Shown here in pieces: positions 38,196-49,707 of a DNA stretch of 64,000 nucleotides (position 1 is the first letter of the stretch; every line of letters starts with the position of its first letter). The DNA comes from Bacillus sp. sid0103. GTDB lineage: Bacteria > Bacillota > Bacilli > Bacillales_B > DSM-18226. The notes under the pieces are model-generated. The model saw only the letters and a program-made list of their open reading frames with translations, made no database searches and was not told the DNA's origin. The DNA is taken from contig NZ_JAHUWN010000018.1 of assembly GCF_019219025.1 (NCBI RefSeq), positions 76,754 to 140,753 on the forward strand. The letters run 5' to 3'. Made by a program: the position numbers and the translations under genes.

Positions 38196-39188
38196 TTATT
38201 GTCCGTCTTTTTTGTCCCCTGTTATCTTCCCGATTGAACCCCTCATTTCAGTGTCTGCTGAAATATTTTTATAGTTCATATAATCCATTACGCCGATATT
38301 CCCCGATTTAAGTGCTTGAGCCATTGCTAGCGGAACTTCTGCCTCAGATTCAACAACCTTAGCTCTCATCTCTTGAACTTTGGCCTTCATTTCTTGTTCG
38401 AGAGCCACTGCCATGGCCCGCCGCTCTTCCGCTTTCGCTTGAGCAATTTTCTTGTCTGCCTCTGCTTGCTCTGTTTGTAGTTCAGCACCAATATTTTTAC
38501 CGATATCTACATCTGCAATATCGATGGAGAGGATTTCAAAGGCCGTTCCCGCATCTAGTCCTTTTGAGAGGACAGTTTGGGAAATTAGATCAGGATTCTC
38601 CAGTACCTTGCTATGACTATCTGACGAACCGATTGTGGAGACAACACCTTCTCCGACACGAGCCACGACCGTTTCTTCCCCCGCACCTCCAACAAGGCGC
38701 TCAATGTTTGCACGTACAGTTATTCTTGCTTTTGCCTTTACTTCAATCCCATTCATTGCAACACCTGCAATAAATGGTGTTTCAATTACCTTCGGGTTTA
38801 CACTCATCTGAACTGCTTCTAATACATCACGACCAGCTAAATCGATAGCAGCACAACGTTCAAAGGATAATTCAATATTTGCGCGGTGTGCTGCAATGAG
38901 AGCATTGACTACTCTATCAACATTACCGCCGGCAAGATAATGACTTTCCAGTTGATTAGTTGTTACATTTAAACCTGCCTTATGGGCTTTTATGAGGGGA
39001 TTAACGACCCTGCTTGGTGTTACCCTTCTAAGCCTCATCCCAACTAATGTAAAGATACTGATACGGACCCCCGCTGCCAGCGCTGAAACCCAAAGCATAA
39101 CCGGTACAAATGATAATAAAATCCCCAATAATATTAAGGCAACTACTACAACGGCAATAATAAAAATAGTTCCGTTACCTGCTAACAT
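38196..39188 (-). CDS. floA: Flotillin-like protein FloA
   Basis: Organises functional membrane microdomains. The 330-residue protein has an N-terminal hairpin membrane anchor (about 5-45), an SPFH/PHB domain and a coiled region with repeated EA-rich segments ([16 protein letters not shown]). It is co-transcribed with nfeD, its usual partner. Confidence 0.94.
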   Translation of the reverse strand: MLAGNGTIFIIAVVVVALILLGILLSFVPVMLWVSALAAGVRISIFTLVGMRLRRVTPSRVVNPLIKAHKAGLNVTTNQLESHYLAGGNVDRVVNALIAAHRANIELSFERCAAIDLAGRDVLEAVQMSVNPKVIETPFIAGVAMNGIEVKAKARITVRANIERLVGGAGEETVVARVGEGVVSTIGSSDSHSKVLENPDLISQTVLSKGLDAGTAFEILSIDIADVDIGKNIGAELQTEQAEADKKIAQAKAEERRAMAVALEQEMKAKVQEMRAKVVESEAEVPLAMAQALKSGNIGVMDYMNYKNISADTEMRGSIGKITGDKKDGQ

Positions 39189-39203
39189 ATATGAACCCCC
39201 TTC

Positions 39204-39839
39204 TTATTCTAACTCTCTTACCACAATGCGTGCTCCCTCGACTTTGATCACTTTAACGGGAGCGTTCTGTTCGATAAAACCGCCTTCACTGACTACATCA
39301 ACTCGTTCATTATTAATGATAACGGTTCCAGCAGGCCGCAATATCGTTAGGGCCTTCCCTTCCATTCCTAACAAATCTGTTCGATTAATATTGGAAACAT
39401 ATCCATCTTCTTTTTTCGCTGATTCAAACAACACCATTTTATTAAATAGGACTAGTTTTTTGTTAAAAATCTTCACCATTGAAAAGAAAACTAGGACAGA
39501 TAAGAAAATGGCTATTAAGATTGACACTCCGATTTGGATGGCATCTTCCCCGGCTAAAAAAAGGCTCAAAATTAATGCGATTGCACCCAGTGTGCCGGAG
39601 ACAGCCCCAGGTAAAAATAACTCAAGGAACAGCAGGATCAAACCTGCCACAAATAATAGTAACGTCCCAAAGCCTGCAAGACCTGCCTGAAAATGACCGT
39701 AAAAGAAAAAAATAAGCGCTATCACACCGATAAACCCTGCTACACCGAATTTTGATGAAAAAAGCTCAAGTACGATACCGATTCCTGCAATCGATAATAA
39801 AATGGTTACAACAATCGGGTCAGTAAGAAATTCCGTCAT
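39204..39839 (-). CDS. NfeD protein, short form without protease domain
   Basis: A 211-residue protein with four to five membrane segments followed by a C-terminal OB fold (about 150-211, GMEGKALTILRPAGTVIIN). B. subtilis YqeZ in this place is about twice as long and has an N-terminal ClpP-like serine protease domain, which is missing here. The upstream region to yqeY shows no protease remnant. NfeD proteins partner flotillins. Confidence 0.85.
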   Translation of the reverse strand: MTEFLTDPIVVTILLSIAGIGIVLELFSSKFGVAGFIGVIALIFFFYGHFQAGLAGFGTLLLFVAGLILLFLELFLPGAVSGTLGAIALILSLFLAGEDAIQIGVSILIAIFLSVLVFFSMVKIFNKKLVLFNKMVLFESAKKEDGYVSNINRTDLLGMEGKALTILRPAGTVIINNERVDVVSEGGFIEQNAPVKVIKVEGARIVVRELE

Positions 39840-39917
39840 TCGAGAGCCCCCTTTCTTTCTTTAGTCTCGACTATTATTATTACGTATGAAGTTTCATTAA
39901 GTTTCATTATAAAAATA

Positions 39918-39952
39918 TAAAAAGACCGCAAGCCAAAGGCTTGCGGTCTTTA
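39918..39952 (-). terminator. yqeY terminator
   Basis: AAAGACCGCAAGCC-ttt-GGCTTGCGGTCTTT plus T's, between yqeY and nfeD. nfeD-floA therefore need their own promoter. Confidence 0.9.
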
Positions 39953-39962
39953 TGTCAGAATA

Positions 39963-40409
39963 CTATGAAAGGTGTTGTTGTACAAGTTTATTTACAAGTG
40001 CCCCATCTGCTTTACCCTTTACTTTAGGCATAATTGCAGACATCACTTTTCCCATTTCTGCTTTTGATTTCGCGCCGACTTCAGAAATCGTTTCTTTAAC
40101 GACCTCTGCCAGTTCCTCTTCAGAAAGCTGTTTTGGCATATATAATTCAACGATAGCCAATTCCGTGCGCAACTTATCAACTAGGTCATCACGACCAGCT
40201 TTACCAAATTCATGGAGGGAGTCTTTGCGTTGTTTTACTTCGCGAGAAAGGACTGTTAACTCAACATCATCGGTAAGCTCTTTAGTACCGAGCTTAATAG
40301 CTTCATTTTGCAATGAAGCTTTAACCATCCGAATAACTGAGAGTTTGTCTTTTTCCTTGTTTCTCATCGCTTGTTTCATATCATTATTTAAACGCTCGAG
40401 AAGACTCAT
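39963..40409 (-). CDS. yqeY: YqeY, GatB/Asn-tRNA amidotransferase-tail-like protein
   Basis: A 148-residue helical protein homologous to the C-terminal tail domain of GatB ([33 protein letters not shown]). It may bind tRNA, but its role is not established. It follows rpsU by 15 bases and is co-transcribed with it. Confidence 0.92.
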   Translation of the reverse strand: MSLLERLNNDMKQAMRNKEKDKLSVIRMVKASLQNEAIKLGTKELTDDVELTVLSREVKQRKDSLHEFGKAGRDDLVDKLRTELAIVELYMPKQLSEEELAEVVKETISEVGAKSKAEMGKVMSAIMPKVKGKADGALVNKLVQQHLS

Positions 40410-40424
40410 GTATTACACCCTCTC

Positions 40425-40598
40425 TTAAAACTTACGTTTTCTAGCTGCTTCAGACTTTTTCTTACGTTTTACACTTGGCTTTTCATAGAATTCGCGCTTT
40501 CTTGCCTCTTGCAAAGTACCAGTTTTTGATACTGTACGTTTGAAGCGACGAAGAGCATCTTCAAGCGATTCGTTTTTACGAACGACGGTTTTAGACAT
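40425..40598 (-). CDS. rpsU: Ribosomal protein bS21
   Basis: A 57-residue small-subunit protein, [19 protein letters not shown] at the start and a Lys/Arg-rich end. It binds near the 3' end of 16S rRNA. The ATG at 40598 follows GGAGGGAGGG. It has a strong promoter and is followed by yqeY. Confidence 0.96.
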   Translation of the reverse strand: MSKTVVRKNESLEDALRRFKRTVSKTGTLQEARKREFYEKPSVKRKKKSEAARKRKF

Positions 40599-40654
40599 TC
40601 TCTTTCCCTCCCTCCGAAACACAACACACTAACATTCAATCCATGTACCTTGCA

Positions 40655-40683
40655 ATTATAATATAACCTTGATACAAGGTCAA
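40655..40683 (-). promoter_or_regulatory. rpsU promoter
   Basis: On the minus strand TTGACC (40678-40683), 17-base spacer, perfect TATAAT (40655-40660). Confidence 0.88.
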
Positions 40684-40803
40684 CTGAAATTCGTGGTGAT
40701 AAAACAAGCTTTTTATTATTTTATCCGATTCGATGAAAAGCATGACTTAAATTTGGCATGTCCAACTTTTGCGGACATACAATTATGGTGAGGGGGTCTT
40801 AGA

Positions 40804-41739
40804 ATGTTATACATATTACTTTTCATTTTATGTATTTTAATTTTTATTTTTGGGATGATGATTATAAGGTTTGGACTGTTTAATTTATCAGCAAATAAAT
40901 TAAAAGACTGGCTGATTAAATTAACGAATACACCTTTAAAAGGTATGCTGACAGGGACATTTATTACCGCCTTATTACAAAGCAGTACAGCCGTCATGGT
41001 TATAACGATTGGATTAATTTCAGCTCGGATAATGACCTTCCCTCAATCAATCGGAATTATTCTTGGCACAAATATCGGTACTACCTTTAAAACAGAATTA
41101 ATTACCTTTAATATTGATAAAGCCCTCGTTCCACTTGCAATTAGCGGAGCCGTACTATTGTTATTTAAAAATAAAAAAGCAAGAAGTATTGGGATGCTTT
41201 TATTTGGAATCGCCTCGGTTTTTACAGCCATGAAAGGATTTGAATTGTTAGCAAAGCCCTTAACATCATTGGATATAATTAATAATTATATCCTCTCAAT
41301 AAATGATCATATTTTTTTAAGCTTGTTAACAGGTACAATCATCACAGCGATTATTCAATCAAGTACGGCGATGACTGGAATTGCCATGGGCTTTCTAACT
41401 ACCGGCCTCCTTCAACTTGATGCAGGAATTGCCATTGTCCTCGGTGCTAATATTGGTACTTGTATCACAGCCATTATTGCTTCAATTGGCGGTGGAAAGG
41501 AATCGAGATTGGCTGCCTTTGCCCATGTCTGGCTCAATATTTTCGGAGTATTGCTTTTTATCCCACTCATCCCAACACTCACGGATCATGCCCCGCTTCT
41601 CGCAGATACAAAAAATGTACAATTAGCTCATATAAGTGTCATTTTTAATGTAGCAACTTCGTTAATGGTTTTACCTTTTGCAACGAGATTTGGAAAAATG
41701 ATTTTATTTTTACACGATAAATCGCCTAAAAAACCATAA
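40804..41739 (+). CDS. yqeW: Na/Pi cotransporter family protein (YqeW-like)
   Basis: A 311-residue membrane protein with the inverted repeat of the Na/Pi-II family: ALLQSSTAVMV near residue 57 and AIIQSSTAMTG near 183 (QSST motifs), each followed by a G-N-I-G-T element (GTNIGTT, GANIGTC). It lacks the C-terminal PhoU-like domain of longer homologs. It may export or import phosphate with sodium. Convergent with deoC. Confidence 0.9.
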   Translation: MLYILLFILCILIFIFGMMIIRFGLFNLSANKLKDWLIKLTNTPLKGMLTGTFITALLQSSTAVMVITIGLISARIMTFPQSIGIILGTNIGTTFKTELITFNIDKALVPLAISGAVLLLFKNKKARSIGMLLFGIASVFTAMKGFELLAKPLTSLDIINNYILSINDHIFLSLLTGTIITAIIQSSTAMTGIAMGFLTTGLLQLDAGIAIVLGANIGTCITAIIASIGGGKESRLAAFAHVWLNIFGVLLFIPLIPTLTDHAPLLADTKNVQLAHISVIFNVATSLMVLPFATRFGKMILFLHDKSPKKP

Positions 41740-41740
41740 G

Positions 41741-41767
41741 AAAAAGACGGCTAGGCCGTCTTTTTTA
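41741..41767. terminator. Bidirectional terminator yqeW / deoC
   Basis: AAAAAGACGGC-tag-GCCGTCTTTTTT between convergent genes. Confidence 0.9.
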
Positions 41768-42439
41768 ATAATTAGACGTAACTGTAAGACCATTAACGAT
41801 CGCGATACTTGAACTAGCCCCAATTCTAGTCGCGCCCGCCTCGATCATTTTTTGAACATCGTCCGTGCTTCTAACTCCACCGGAAGCTTTCACGCCCATG
41901 TCAGGACCGACAGTTTTCCTCATTAAGGCAATGTCTTCTACTGTCGCGCCACCTGTTGAAAATCCTGTGGAGGTTTTAACAAAATCTGCACCAGCTTTTA
42001 AGGAAATCTCACAGGCGCGAATTTTTTCTTCTTTTGTTAACAAGCTCGTTTCTATAATAACCTTCGTATGTGCTTTACCCTTTGCAGCCTCAACTACAGC
42101 CCGGATATCCTTTTCCACTAATTCATCGTTATGGTCTTTCAAGGCACCTATATTAATGACCATATCCACTTCTTTTGCACCATGCTCAATGGCATTTTTT
42201 GTTTCAAATGCCTTTGTTTCAGAAGTTGTCGCTCCTAAAGGAAATCCAATTACCGTACAAACCATTACATCACTGCCTTGCAGCAATTCTTTCGCGGTAC
42301 TTACCCATGTTGGGTTTACGCAAACTGACGCAAATTGATATTCCCTCGCTTCTTGACACAGGGCTTCTATTTGCTGTTTCGTCGCTTCCGGCTTCAGTAG
42401 GGTGTGGTCAATCATTGCAGCAATATTTGAAGTAGCCAT
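41765..42439 (-). CDS. deoC: Deoxyribose-phosphate aldolase
   Basis: Splits 2-deoxyribose-5-phosphate into acetaldehyde and glyceraldehyde-3-phosphate. The 224-residue TIM barrel shows the Schiff-base Lys in [14 protein letters not shown] near residue 154 and the second Lys in GVKASGGVR. The start ATG at 42439 is eight bases after AAAGGAG. In B. subtilis deoC sits in the dra-nupC-pdp operon; here it follows the heat-shock operon. Confidence 0.95.
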   Translation of the reverse strand: MATSNIAAMIDHTLLKPEATKQQIEALCQEAREYQFASVCVNPTWVSTAKELLQGSDVMVCTVIGFPLGATTSETKAFETKNAIEHGAKEVDMVINIGALKDHNDELVEKDIRAVVEAAKGKAHTKVIIETSLLTKEEKIRACEISLKAGADFVKTSTGFSTGGATVEDIALMRKTVGPDMGVKASGGVRSTDDVQKMIEAGATRIGASSSIAIVNGLTVTSNY

Positions 42440-42537
42440 TACCATGCTCCTTTCTCTTTCCATTCAAAATTCGCCATATGTTCCAGAGTGGTTGAGGAAG
42501 AAATTTGCTGCTTTCAATAGTTTATCCTAAACTCCAC

Positions 42538-42567
42538 AAAAAAAAAGGACCGATATGGTCCTTAAAT
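42538..42567 (-). terminator. mtaB terminator
   Basis: AAGGACC-atatc-GGTCCTT with a long T-run; the 5' arm includes the mtaB stop codon. It closes the heat-shock operon. Confidence 0.87.
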
Positions 42568-43929
42568 GGCAGCTTCTTCTTCCATTAACAATTCTGTTTT
42601 CGATACAGAACCCTCAACAACTCTCACAAATTGTCCTTCGTTGTATGGGTAGCCAGCTTTTGTAATCTTTACTTTAACAATTTTACCAATCAAATCTTCT
42701 GAACCTGAGAAAACAACTTTCATGTAATTATCTGTGTAACCAATTAGTGAACCAGCATTTGATTCCTCTTTTGATACTTCTTCAGGAATCACTTCTAAGA
42801 CTTCACCCTCAAATTGTGAAGCGTATTGTTTGGCTAATTGGTCCGAAAGAGAAATTAAGCGATGAACTCGTTCATTTTTAATTTCTTCATCAACTTGATC
42901 TTCCATCCGAGCAGCGGGTGTTCCTGTACGCTTAGAATAAGGGAACACATGAAGTTCAGAAAACTTATGTTCATTAATAAAATTATACGTTTCCATAAAC
43001 TCTTCCGCAGTTTCACCTGGGAATCCGACAATAACATCTGATGTGACAGCAAGCCCTGGCAAAACTTCTTTTAGTCGGTCTAATCTTTCTCCAAAAAACT
43101 CCATTGTATATTTGCGACGCATTCTTTTTAGGACAGAATTTGATCCAGATTGCAGTGGGATATGCAAATGACGAACTACGATAGTAGAATGTTTAATCAC
43201 TTCAATCACTTCATCTGTAATCTGACTTGCTTCGATGGAAGAAATGCGCAGGCGCTTTAGCCCTTTTACGGACTCTAAGTCACGAAGTAATTGCGCAAGG
43301 TTGTAGTCCTTCATGTCTTCACCATATCCGCCTGTGTGAATACCAGTTAGAACAATTTCCTGATACCCTGCATCAACTAATTGCTGAGCTTGACGAATAA
43401 CTTCCTTCGGATCACGCGATCTCATTAGGCCGCGGGCCCAAGGAATAATGCAGAAGGTACAGAAATTGTTACATCCCTCCTGGATCTTTAAGGAAGCACG
43501 GGTCCTGTCCGTAAAAGAAGGAACATCCAGTTCTTCATAGACACGACTTTTCATGATATTGCCAACACCATTAATAGGCTGGCGCTCAAGCTTATATTGC
43601 TCAATATATTCAAGCATTTTAATCCGGTCCTGTGTTCCCACAACTATATCAACACCAGGAATAGCCATAATTTCTGCTGGTGATGTTTGCGCATAACAAC
43701 CAGTAACACAAATAACCGCATCAGGGTTTTTCCTAACTGCACGGCGAATGACCTGACGGCTTTTTTTGTCACCGGTATTTGTTACGGTACACGTATTAAT
43801 AATATAAACATCTGAAATTGATTCAAAGTCAACCCGTTCATAGCCTTCTTGTTTAAATAACTGCCAAATAGCTTCAGTTTCATAGTGATTTACTTTACAA
43901 CCTAAAGTATGAAACGCAACTGTTGCCAT
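42562..43929 (-). CDS. mtaB: tRNA t6A37 methylthiotransferase MtaB
   Basis: Adds a methylthio group to t6A37 of tRNAs reading ANN codons. The 455-residue radical SAM protein has an N-terminal UPF0004 domain with three cluster cysteines (TLGCKVN, NTCTVT, TGCYAQ), the radical SAM motif CNNFCTFCIIP and a C-terminal TRAM domain (about 370-435). Last gene of the hrcA operon (yqeV position). Confidence 0.95.
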   Translation of the reverse strand: MATVAFHTLGCKVNHYETEAIWQLFKQEGYERVDFESISDVYIINTCTVTNTGDKKSRQVIRRAVRKNPDAVICVTGCYAQTSPAEIMAIPGVDIVVGTQDRIKMLEYIEQYKLERQPINGVGNIMKSRVYEELDVPSFTDRTRASLKIQEGCNNFCTFCIIPWARGLMRSRDPKEVIRQAQQLVDAGYQEIVLTGIHTGGYGEDMKDYNLAQLLRDLESVKGLKRLRISSIEASQITDEVIEVIKHSTIVVRHLHIPLQSGSNSVLKRMRRKYTMEFFGERLDRLKEVLPGLAVTSDVIVGFPGETAEEFMETYNFINEHKFSELHVFPYSKRTGTPAARMEDQVDEEIKNERVHRLISLSDQLAKQYASQFEGEVLEVIPEEVSKEESNAGSLIGYTDNYMKVVFSGSEDLIGKIVKVKITKAGYPYNEGQFVRVVEGSVSKTELLMEEEAAI

Positions 43930-43935
43930 TGTTTT

Positions 43936-44685
43936 TCACCTCATTAATTCAAAATGATAGGAAATAGCTGATAATGCATATAAAGGAGCTGTTTCCGTTC
44001 GTAATATTCTTGGACCTAACCCGCAAACTGCAAAATCGTTATCCCTTAATTGCTTAACTTCTTCATCAGCTAAACCGCCTTCTGGGCCAAAAACGATAAG
44101 GAGTGTATCACCTTTGTTCATTTTTTTTAAAGTAGCAGCGAAAACAGATGTTTCTCCATTCCTACTCTCTTCTTCGAAGGCAACTAATTTATATTGAAAA
44201 TCTTTACTTTTTACAAGTAAATCCTTAAAGGTAATCACACTCGTGACATCCGGTAAAAAAGAACGATGGGACTGCTCCGCAGCCTCTTTAGCGATCTTTT
44301 GCCATCTGTCTATTTTTTTCTCTGCTTTTTTTTCATCCCATTTTACCACCGAACGAGCGGCTGAAAATGGAAGGAACCGATGTGCACCTAATTCTGTTCC
44401 TTTTTGGATAATCCATTCTAACTTGTCCCCTTTAGGCAGTCCACTAGCAATCGTAATTGTAATGGGCAGCTCCGAGACCCTATCTTTCCATTGTACAACG
44501 TCTGCAACAACACTTGTATCGGTAATTTCTGCAAGAGCACACACAGCTTGCTTCCCTTCTTGATCAACACAAATAATTTGATCACCAATTTGCATGCGCA
44601 TAACTTTTACGATATGATGACGGTCTTCGTTCTCAATCAGAAAACGATTGCCGTTTGTTCGTTGTTTAACAAAGTAACGTTGCAC
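43936..44685 (-). CDS. rsmE: 16S rRNA (uracil(1498)-N3)-methyltransferase RsmE
   Basis: A 249-residue SPOUT enzyme. The N-terminal PUA-like domain (about 1-70) is followed by the knotted SAM fold with LIVFGPEGGL and LGPRILRTETAPLYAL. It lies six bases before mtaB. A terminator-like hairpin separates it from prmA, so read-through or its own promoter must feed it. Confidence 0.95.
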   Translation of the reverse strand: MQRYFVKQRTNGNRFLIENEDRHHIVKVMRMQIGDQIICVDQEGKQAVCALAEITDTSVVADVVQWKDRVSELPITITIASGLPKGDKLEWIIQKGTELGAHRFLPFSAARSVVKWDEKKAEKKIDRWQKIAKEAAEQSHRSFLPDVTSVITFKDLLVKSKDFQYKLVAFEEESRNGETSVFAATLKKMNKGDTLLIVFGPEGGLADEEVKQLRDNDFAVCGLGPRILRTETAPLYALSAISYHFELMR

Positions 44686-44757
44686 ACTTTTGCACCCTCT
44701 CTAGAACCATTTACACTTTATTTTACAAAAGAAAAGTCTGTTATAAAAGTATGGCAC

Positions 44758-44790
44758 GAAAAAAAGGGGTATGTACACCCCTCTTTATTC
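44758..44790 (-). terminator. Hairpin between prmA and rsmE
   Basis: AGAGGGGTGTACATACCCCTTTTTTT on the minus strand, in two halves: AGGGGTGT and ACATACCCCT. It probably attenuates rather than fully stops the heat-shock transcript. Confidence 0.75.
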
Positions 44791-44795
44791 AATCA

Positions 44796-45737
44796 TTATA
44801 TCCGTTTTGCAATAATTGCAACCCAATCTTCCATCAAAATGGTTTCAGATATTTCAAAGCCAGCAGCAACTAAAGAATCTTTGACTTGATCTTTTTTCTG
44901 CTTGATAATTCCAGAAACAATGAACGACCCGCCAGGTTTGACAACTTTTGCAGCATCATCAGTAAACCGTAAAATAACTTCAGCTAAAATATTCGCTACA
45001 ACAACATCAGCTGAATTTTCCTCAACACCATCTAGCAGATTATTTTGTGCAGTGACTGCCCGATCACTTACTTTATTGAGTTTAATGTTCACTCTTGCTG
45101 TTGTTACTGCCACCTCATCAAGGTCAAAAGCTCGGACATCTTCGGCTCCTAACATTGCCGCAGCAATGCTTAATACCCCCGAGCCTGTTCCAACATCGAT
45201 AACCCGGTCACCAGGACGAACGGTTCTTTCTAGAGCCTGAATACACAACACAGTTGTTGGGTGTGTCCCAGTTCCAAACGCCATTCCTGGGTCTAATTCG
45301 ATAATTAATTCATCACTGCTGACCGGAGTATAAATCTCCCAAGTCGGTACAATGGTAAACTTTTCCGAAATTTTCACAGGATGATAGTATTTTTTCCAAG
45401 CGGTTGCCCATTCTTCTTCATTTACTTCACTTATTGTTACCTTATTTTTACCGATATCGATATTATGAATAACCAAATTAGTAATGGATTCTTTAATTGC
45501 ATCCACCGTTTCACCTAAAAAGCTATTAACCGGAAGGTAAGCCTTTAAGATAACACCTTCATCTGGATAATCATCGGGATTGAGTTGATAGATTTCTCCA
45601 AATTGATCTTCTCGTTCTTTCGTCAGTTCAAATGGATCTTCAATAACTACACCACTCGCCCCTGCTTCGTGCAAAATATGAGAAATAGGTTCAATCGCCT
45701 CATTTGTTGTGTGAATACTGATTTCAGACCATTTCAC
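44796..45737 (-). CDS. prmA: Ribosomal protein L11 methyltransferase
   Basis: Trimethylates L11. The 313-residue protein has an N-terminal substrate domain, the SAM site [15 protein letters not shown] near residue 180 and [10 protein letters not shown] (NPP-like catalytic region). The best start is GTG at 45737, nine bases after GGAG; the frame continues to a TTG at 45752. yqeT position in the heat-shock operon. Confidence 0.94.
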   Translation of the reverse strand: MKWSEISIHTTNEAIEPISHILHEAGASGVVIEDPFELTKEREDQFGEIYQLNPDDYPDEGVILKAYLPVNSFLGETVDAIKESITNLVIHNIDIGKNKVTISEVNEEEWATAWKKYYHPVKISEKFTIVPTWEIYTPVSSDELIIELDPGMAFGTGTHPTTVLCIQALERTVRPGDRVIDVGTGSGVLSIAAAMLGAEDVRAFDLDEVAVTTARVNIKLNKVSDRAVTAQNNLLDGVEENSADVVVANILAEVILRFTDDAAKVVKPGGSFIVSGIIKQKKDQVKDSLVAAGFEISETILMEDWVAIIAKRI

Positions 45738-45755
45738 ATCTACCAACTCCAATCC

Positions 45756-46883
45756 TTACTCGCTTTTAAAGGCACGTTTTACTTTAGAGAAAAAACTTTC
45801 TTCGTGTTCACCAATGGGAGAAGAGCCACTAAGCTCTGCAAATTCTTTTAATAGCTGCTTTTGTTTTTCAGTTAACTTTGTTGGGGTAATAATTCGAACA
45901 ATAATATATTGATCGCCAACACCGTAACCGCGAACATTAGGTACTCCTTTTCCTTTTAGACGGAATTTTTTCCCGGTTTGCGTCCCGGCAGGAATTTTTA
46001 ACTTCACTTTCCCGTGTAGGGTAGGCACTTCAATCTCATCACCCAATGACGCTTGAACGAAAGTGATCGGCATTTCACAATAAATATCATCGCCATCTCT
46101 TTCAAAAAACTCATGTTGTCTTACCTGGAATACAACATATAGATCTCCTGGAGGTCCTCCGTTAATACCAGCTTCTCCTTGACCTGACATGCGGAGCTGT
46201 TGGCCATCATCAATACCCGCAGGGATTTTAACATGAATTTTCTTGCGTTTTTGTACTTTTCCTTTACCACCGCAAGTTGAACATTTGTGTTTAATTTCTT
46301 TCCCGGTACCATGGCAGTGATTGCAAGTACGACGATTGACAATTCTGCCAAATGGAGTATTTTGCTCCACATTTAATTGACCAGTTCCATTACAGTGCTG
46401 GCATGTTTCTGGTTTAGTTCCTGGCTTTGCACCAGAACCACTGCATGTATCACATGTTTCTTCACGAGGAATTTCAATATCAGTTTCTTTTCCAAAGGCT
46501 GCTTCCTCAAAAGAAATTGTCATGGTATACTGCAGATCTGCGCCTTGTCTTGGTGCGTTTGGATCCCGTCTTCTGGAGCCTCCACCGCCGCCAAAGAAGG
46601 TATTAAAGATGTCCTCAAATCCTCCAAAGCCGCCGCCGAAATCTCCACCGCCAAATCCTTGGTTTGGATCGGTATGGCCAAATTGGTCATAATGAGCTTT
46701 TTTCTGATCATCGCTTAATACTTCGTATGCTTCTGTTATTTCCTTAAATTTATCAGCCGCATCTGCTGCTTTATTAATATCTGGATGATATTGTTTTGAT
46801 AGCTTTCGATAGGCTTTTTTTATTTCATCCTTTGAAGCACTTTTGCTAATTCCTAGTACTTCATAGTAATCCCGTTTACTCAT
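45756..46883 (-). CDS. dnaJ: Chaperone DnaJ
   Basis: Hsp40 co-chaperone that delivers substrates to DnaK. The 375-residue protein has the J domain with HPD (KQYHPDIN), a Gly/Phe-rich linker (about 75-115), four CxxCxGxG zinc repeats (about 140-205) and C-terminal substrate domains. Separated from dnaK by 252 bases holding an R2 repeat and a terminator. Confidence 0.97.
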   Translation of the reverse strand: MSKRDYYEVLGISKSASKDEIKKAYRKLSKQYHPDINKAADAADKFKEITEAYEVLSDDQKKAHYDQFGHTDPNQGFGGGDFGGGFGGFEDIFNTFFGGGGGSRRRDPNAPRQGADLQYTMTISFEEAAFGKETDIEIPREETCDTCSGSGAKPGTKPETCQHCNGTGQLNVEQNTPFGRIVNRRTCNHCHGTGKEIKHKCSTCGGKGKVQKRKKIHVKIPAGIDDGQQLRMSGQGEAGINGGPPGDLYVVFQVRQHEFFERDGDDIYCEMPITFVQASLGDEIEVPTLHGKVKLKIPAGTQTGKKFRLKGKGVPNVRGYGVGDQYIIVRIITPTKLTEKQKQLLKEFAELSGSSPIGEHEESFFSKVKRAFKSE

Positions 46884-46944
46884 GATTACCCACTCCCGAA
46901 TCTGTCACATAAAGATTATTGTATCATTCATATTAATGTTAATG

Positions 46945-46990
46945 CAATAAAAAAAGCCAAAGCCCATAGTTCTGACTTTGACTTTTTTCG
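46945..46990 (-). terminator. Terminator-like hairpin between dnaK and dnaJ
   Basis: On the minus strand AAAGTCAAAG pairs with CTTTGGCTTT and is followed by T's, 60 bases before dnaJ. It also has an outer T-run in the opposite direction. Confidence 0.75.
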
Positions 46991-47010
46991 GTGGCTCTTA
47001 CATCGAAATA

Positions 47011-47130
47011 TGTCTAGCTTTAGCGCCTAGTGGCTCGGGTCATAAGCCAGTCCGTCAAGAAGGTTAAAAAGCAACCTTCTCGCCGGCTCGTCTTATGCCT
47101 GTCGCCCCTGGGCAAGGCGCTTCCGCTTTT
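47011..47130 (-). repeat. R2 repeat (a-type) between dnaK and dnaJ, 120 bp
   Basis: Read on the minus strand it starts AAAAGCGGAAGCGCCTTG and ends GGCGCTAAAGCTAGACA. A central hairpin (GAGAAGGTT / AACCTTCTT) is flanked by CATAAG/CTTATG and AGCGCCT/AGGCGCT arms, so the whole unit can fold into one long stem. It begins five bases after the dnaK stop codon. Confidence 0.85.
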
Positions 47131-47135
47131 CTATT

Positions 47136-48983
<1,848 letters not shown>

Positions 48984-49000
48984 CTAAAAAATATGTAGTC

Positions 49001-49600
49001 TTATTGATTTACTTTTACCATCGCAGGTCGGATAACGCGGTCTTTTAACAAATAACCTTTTTGAAATTCATCCGTCACAATGTTTGAGCCATAATTTTCA
49101 TCTTCACCCTGCATTACTGCCTGATGCTGATGCGGATCAAACTCTTTACCTACTGATTCGATTGGTTCAACACCTTCACTTTTCAAGGCATCAAGCAAAC
49201 TGCGGTATACCATGTCCATTCCTTGTAGAAGTGTCTTGGTTTGTTCATTATCCGCTTCAATTTTCATAGCTCTTTCAAAATTGTCAATCGCAGGTAATAA
49301 ATCTGTAATAAGTTTTTGTGCTCTATATTTTTGGCCCGCTTCTAGATCTAATCTAGTCCGTCGGCGGAGATTATCAAAATCTGCTTGTAGACGTAGATAT
49401 CGATTATCAGCTTCCACTAACTTTTCCTTCAACATTTGAATTTCTTGGTCTTTTTCATCTACAAGAGTGTCTTCGGCTGGTTCTGTTGCTACCCCCTCTT
49501 CAAAAACAGGCTCAACCGTTTTTTCATCGGTAAGTTCAACATTATCAGTACTTTCAACTTCAATTTCTTCATTCAATGTTTTATTATTCTCATTCGTCAA
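49001..49600 (-). CDS. grpE: Nucleotide exchange factor GrpE
   Basis: Releases ADP from DnaK. 199 residues: acidic disordered N-terminus, long coiled coil (about 60-120), then the beta domain with [22 protein letters not shown] chose the TTG at 49600, seven bases after GGGAGGTGAG; a GTG lies two codons upstream inside the ribosome site. Confidence 0.95.
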   Translation of the reverse strand: MTNENNKTLNEEIEVESTDNVELTDEKTVEPVFEEGVATEPAEDTLVDEKDQEIQMLKEKLVEADNRYLRLQADFDNLRRRTRLDLEAGQKYRAQKLITDLLPAIDNFERAMKIEADNEQTKTLLQGMDMVYRSLLDALKSEGVEPIESVGKEFDPHQHQAVMQGEDENYGSNIVTDEFQKGYLLKDRVIRPAMVKVNQ

Positions 49601-49663
49601 CTTACTCACCTCCCTTAAAGCTTTTGCCACCATTTATAGGATAATCCATCTTCATAGAAAAGG

Positions 49664-49688
49664 GGGTGAAATAAACGGCATTTCACCC
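49664..49688 (-). other. Hairpin between hrcA and grpE
   Basis: GGGTGAAAT and ATTTCACCC pair perfectly (9 bases) around a 7-base loop, followed by a short CCTTTT on the minus strand. In B. subtilis the dnaK operon transcript is processed between hrcA and grpE; this hairpin is a candidate for the same role or for partial termination. Confidence 0.6.
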
Positions 49689-49707
49689 TTACTCAATATT
49701 ACCCGTG

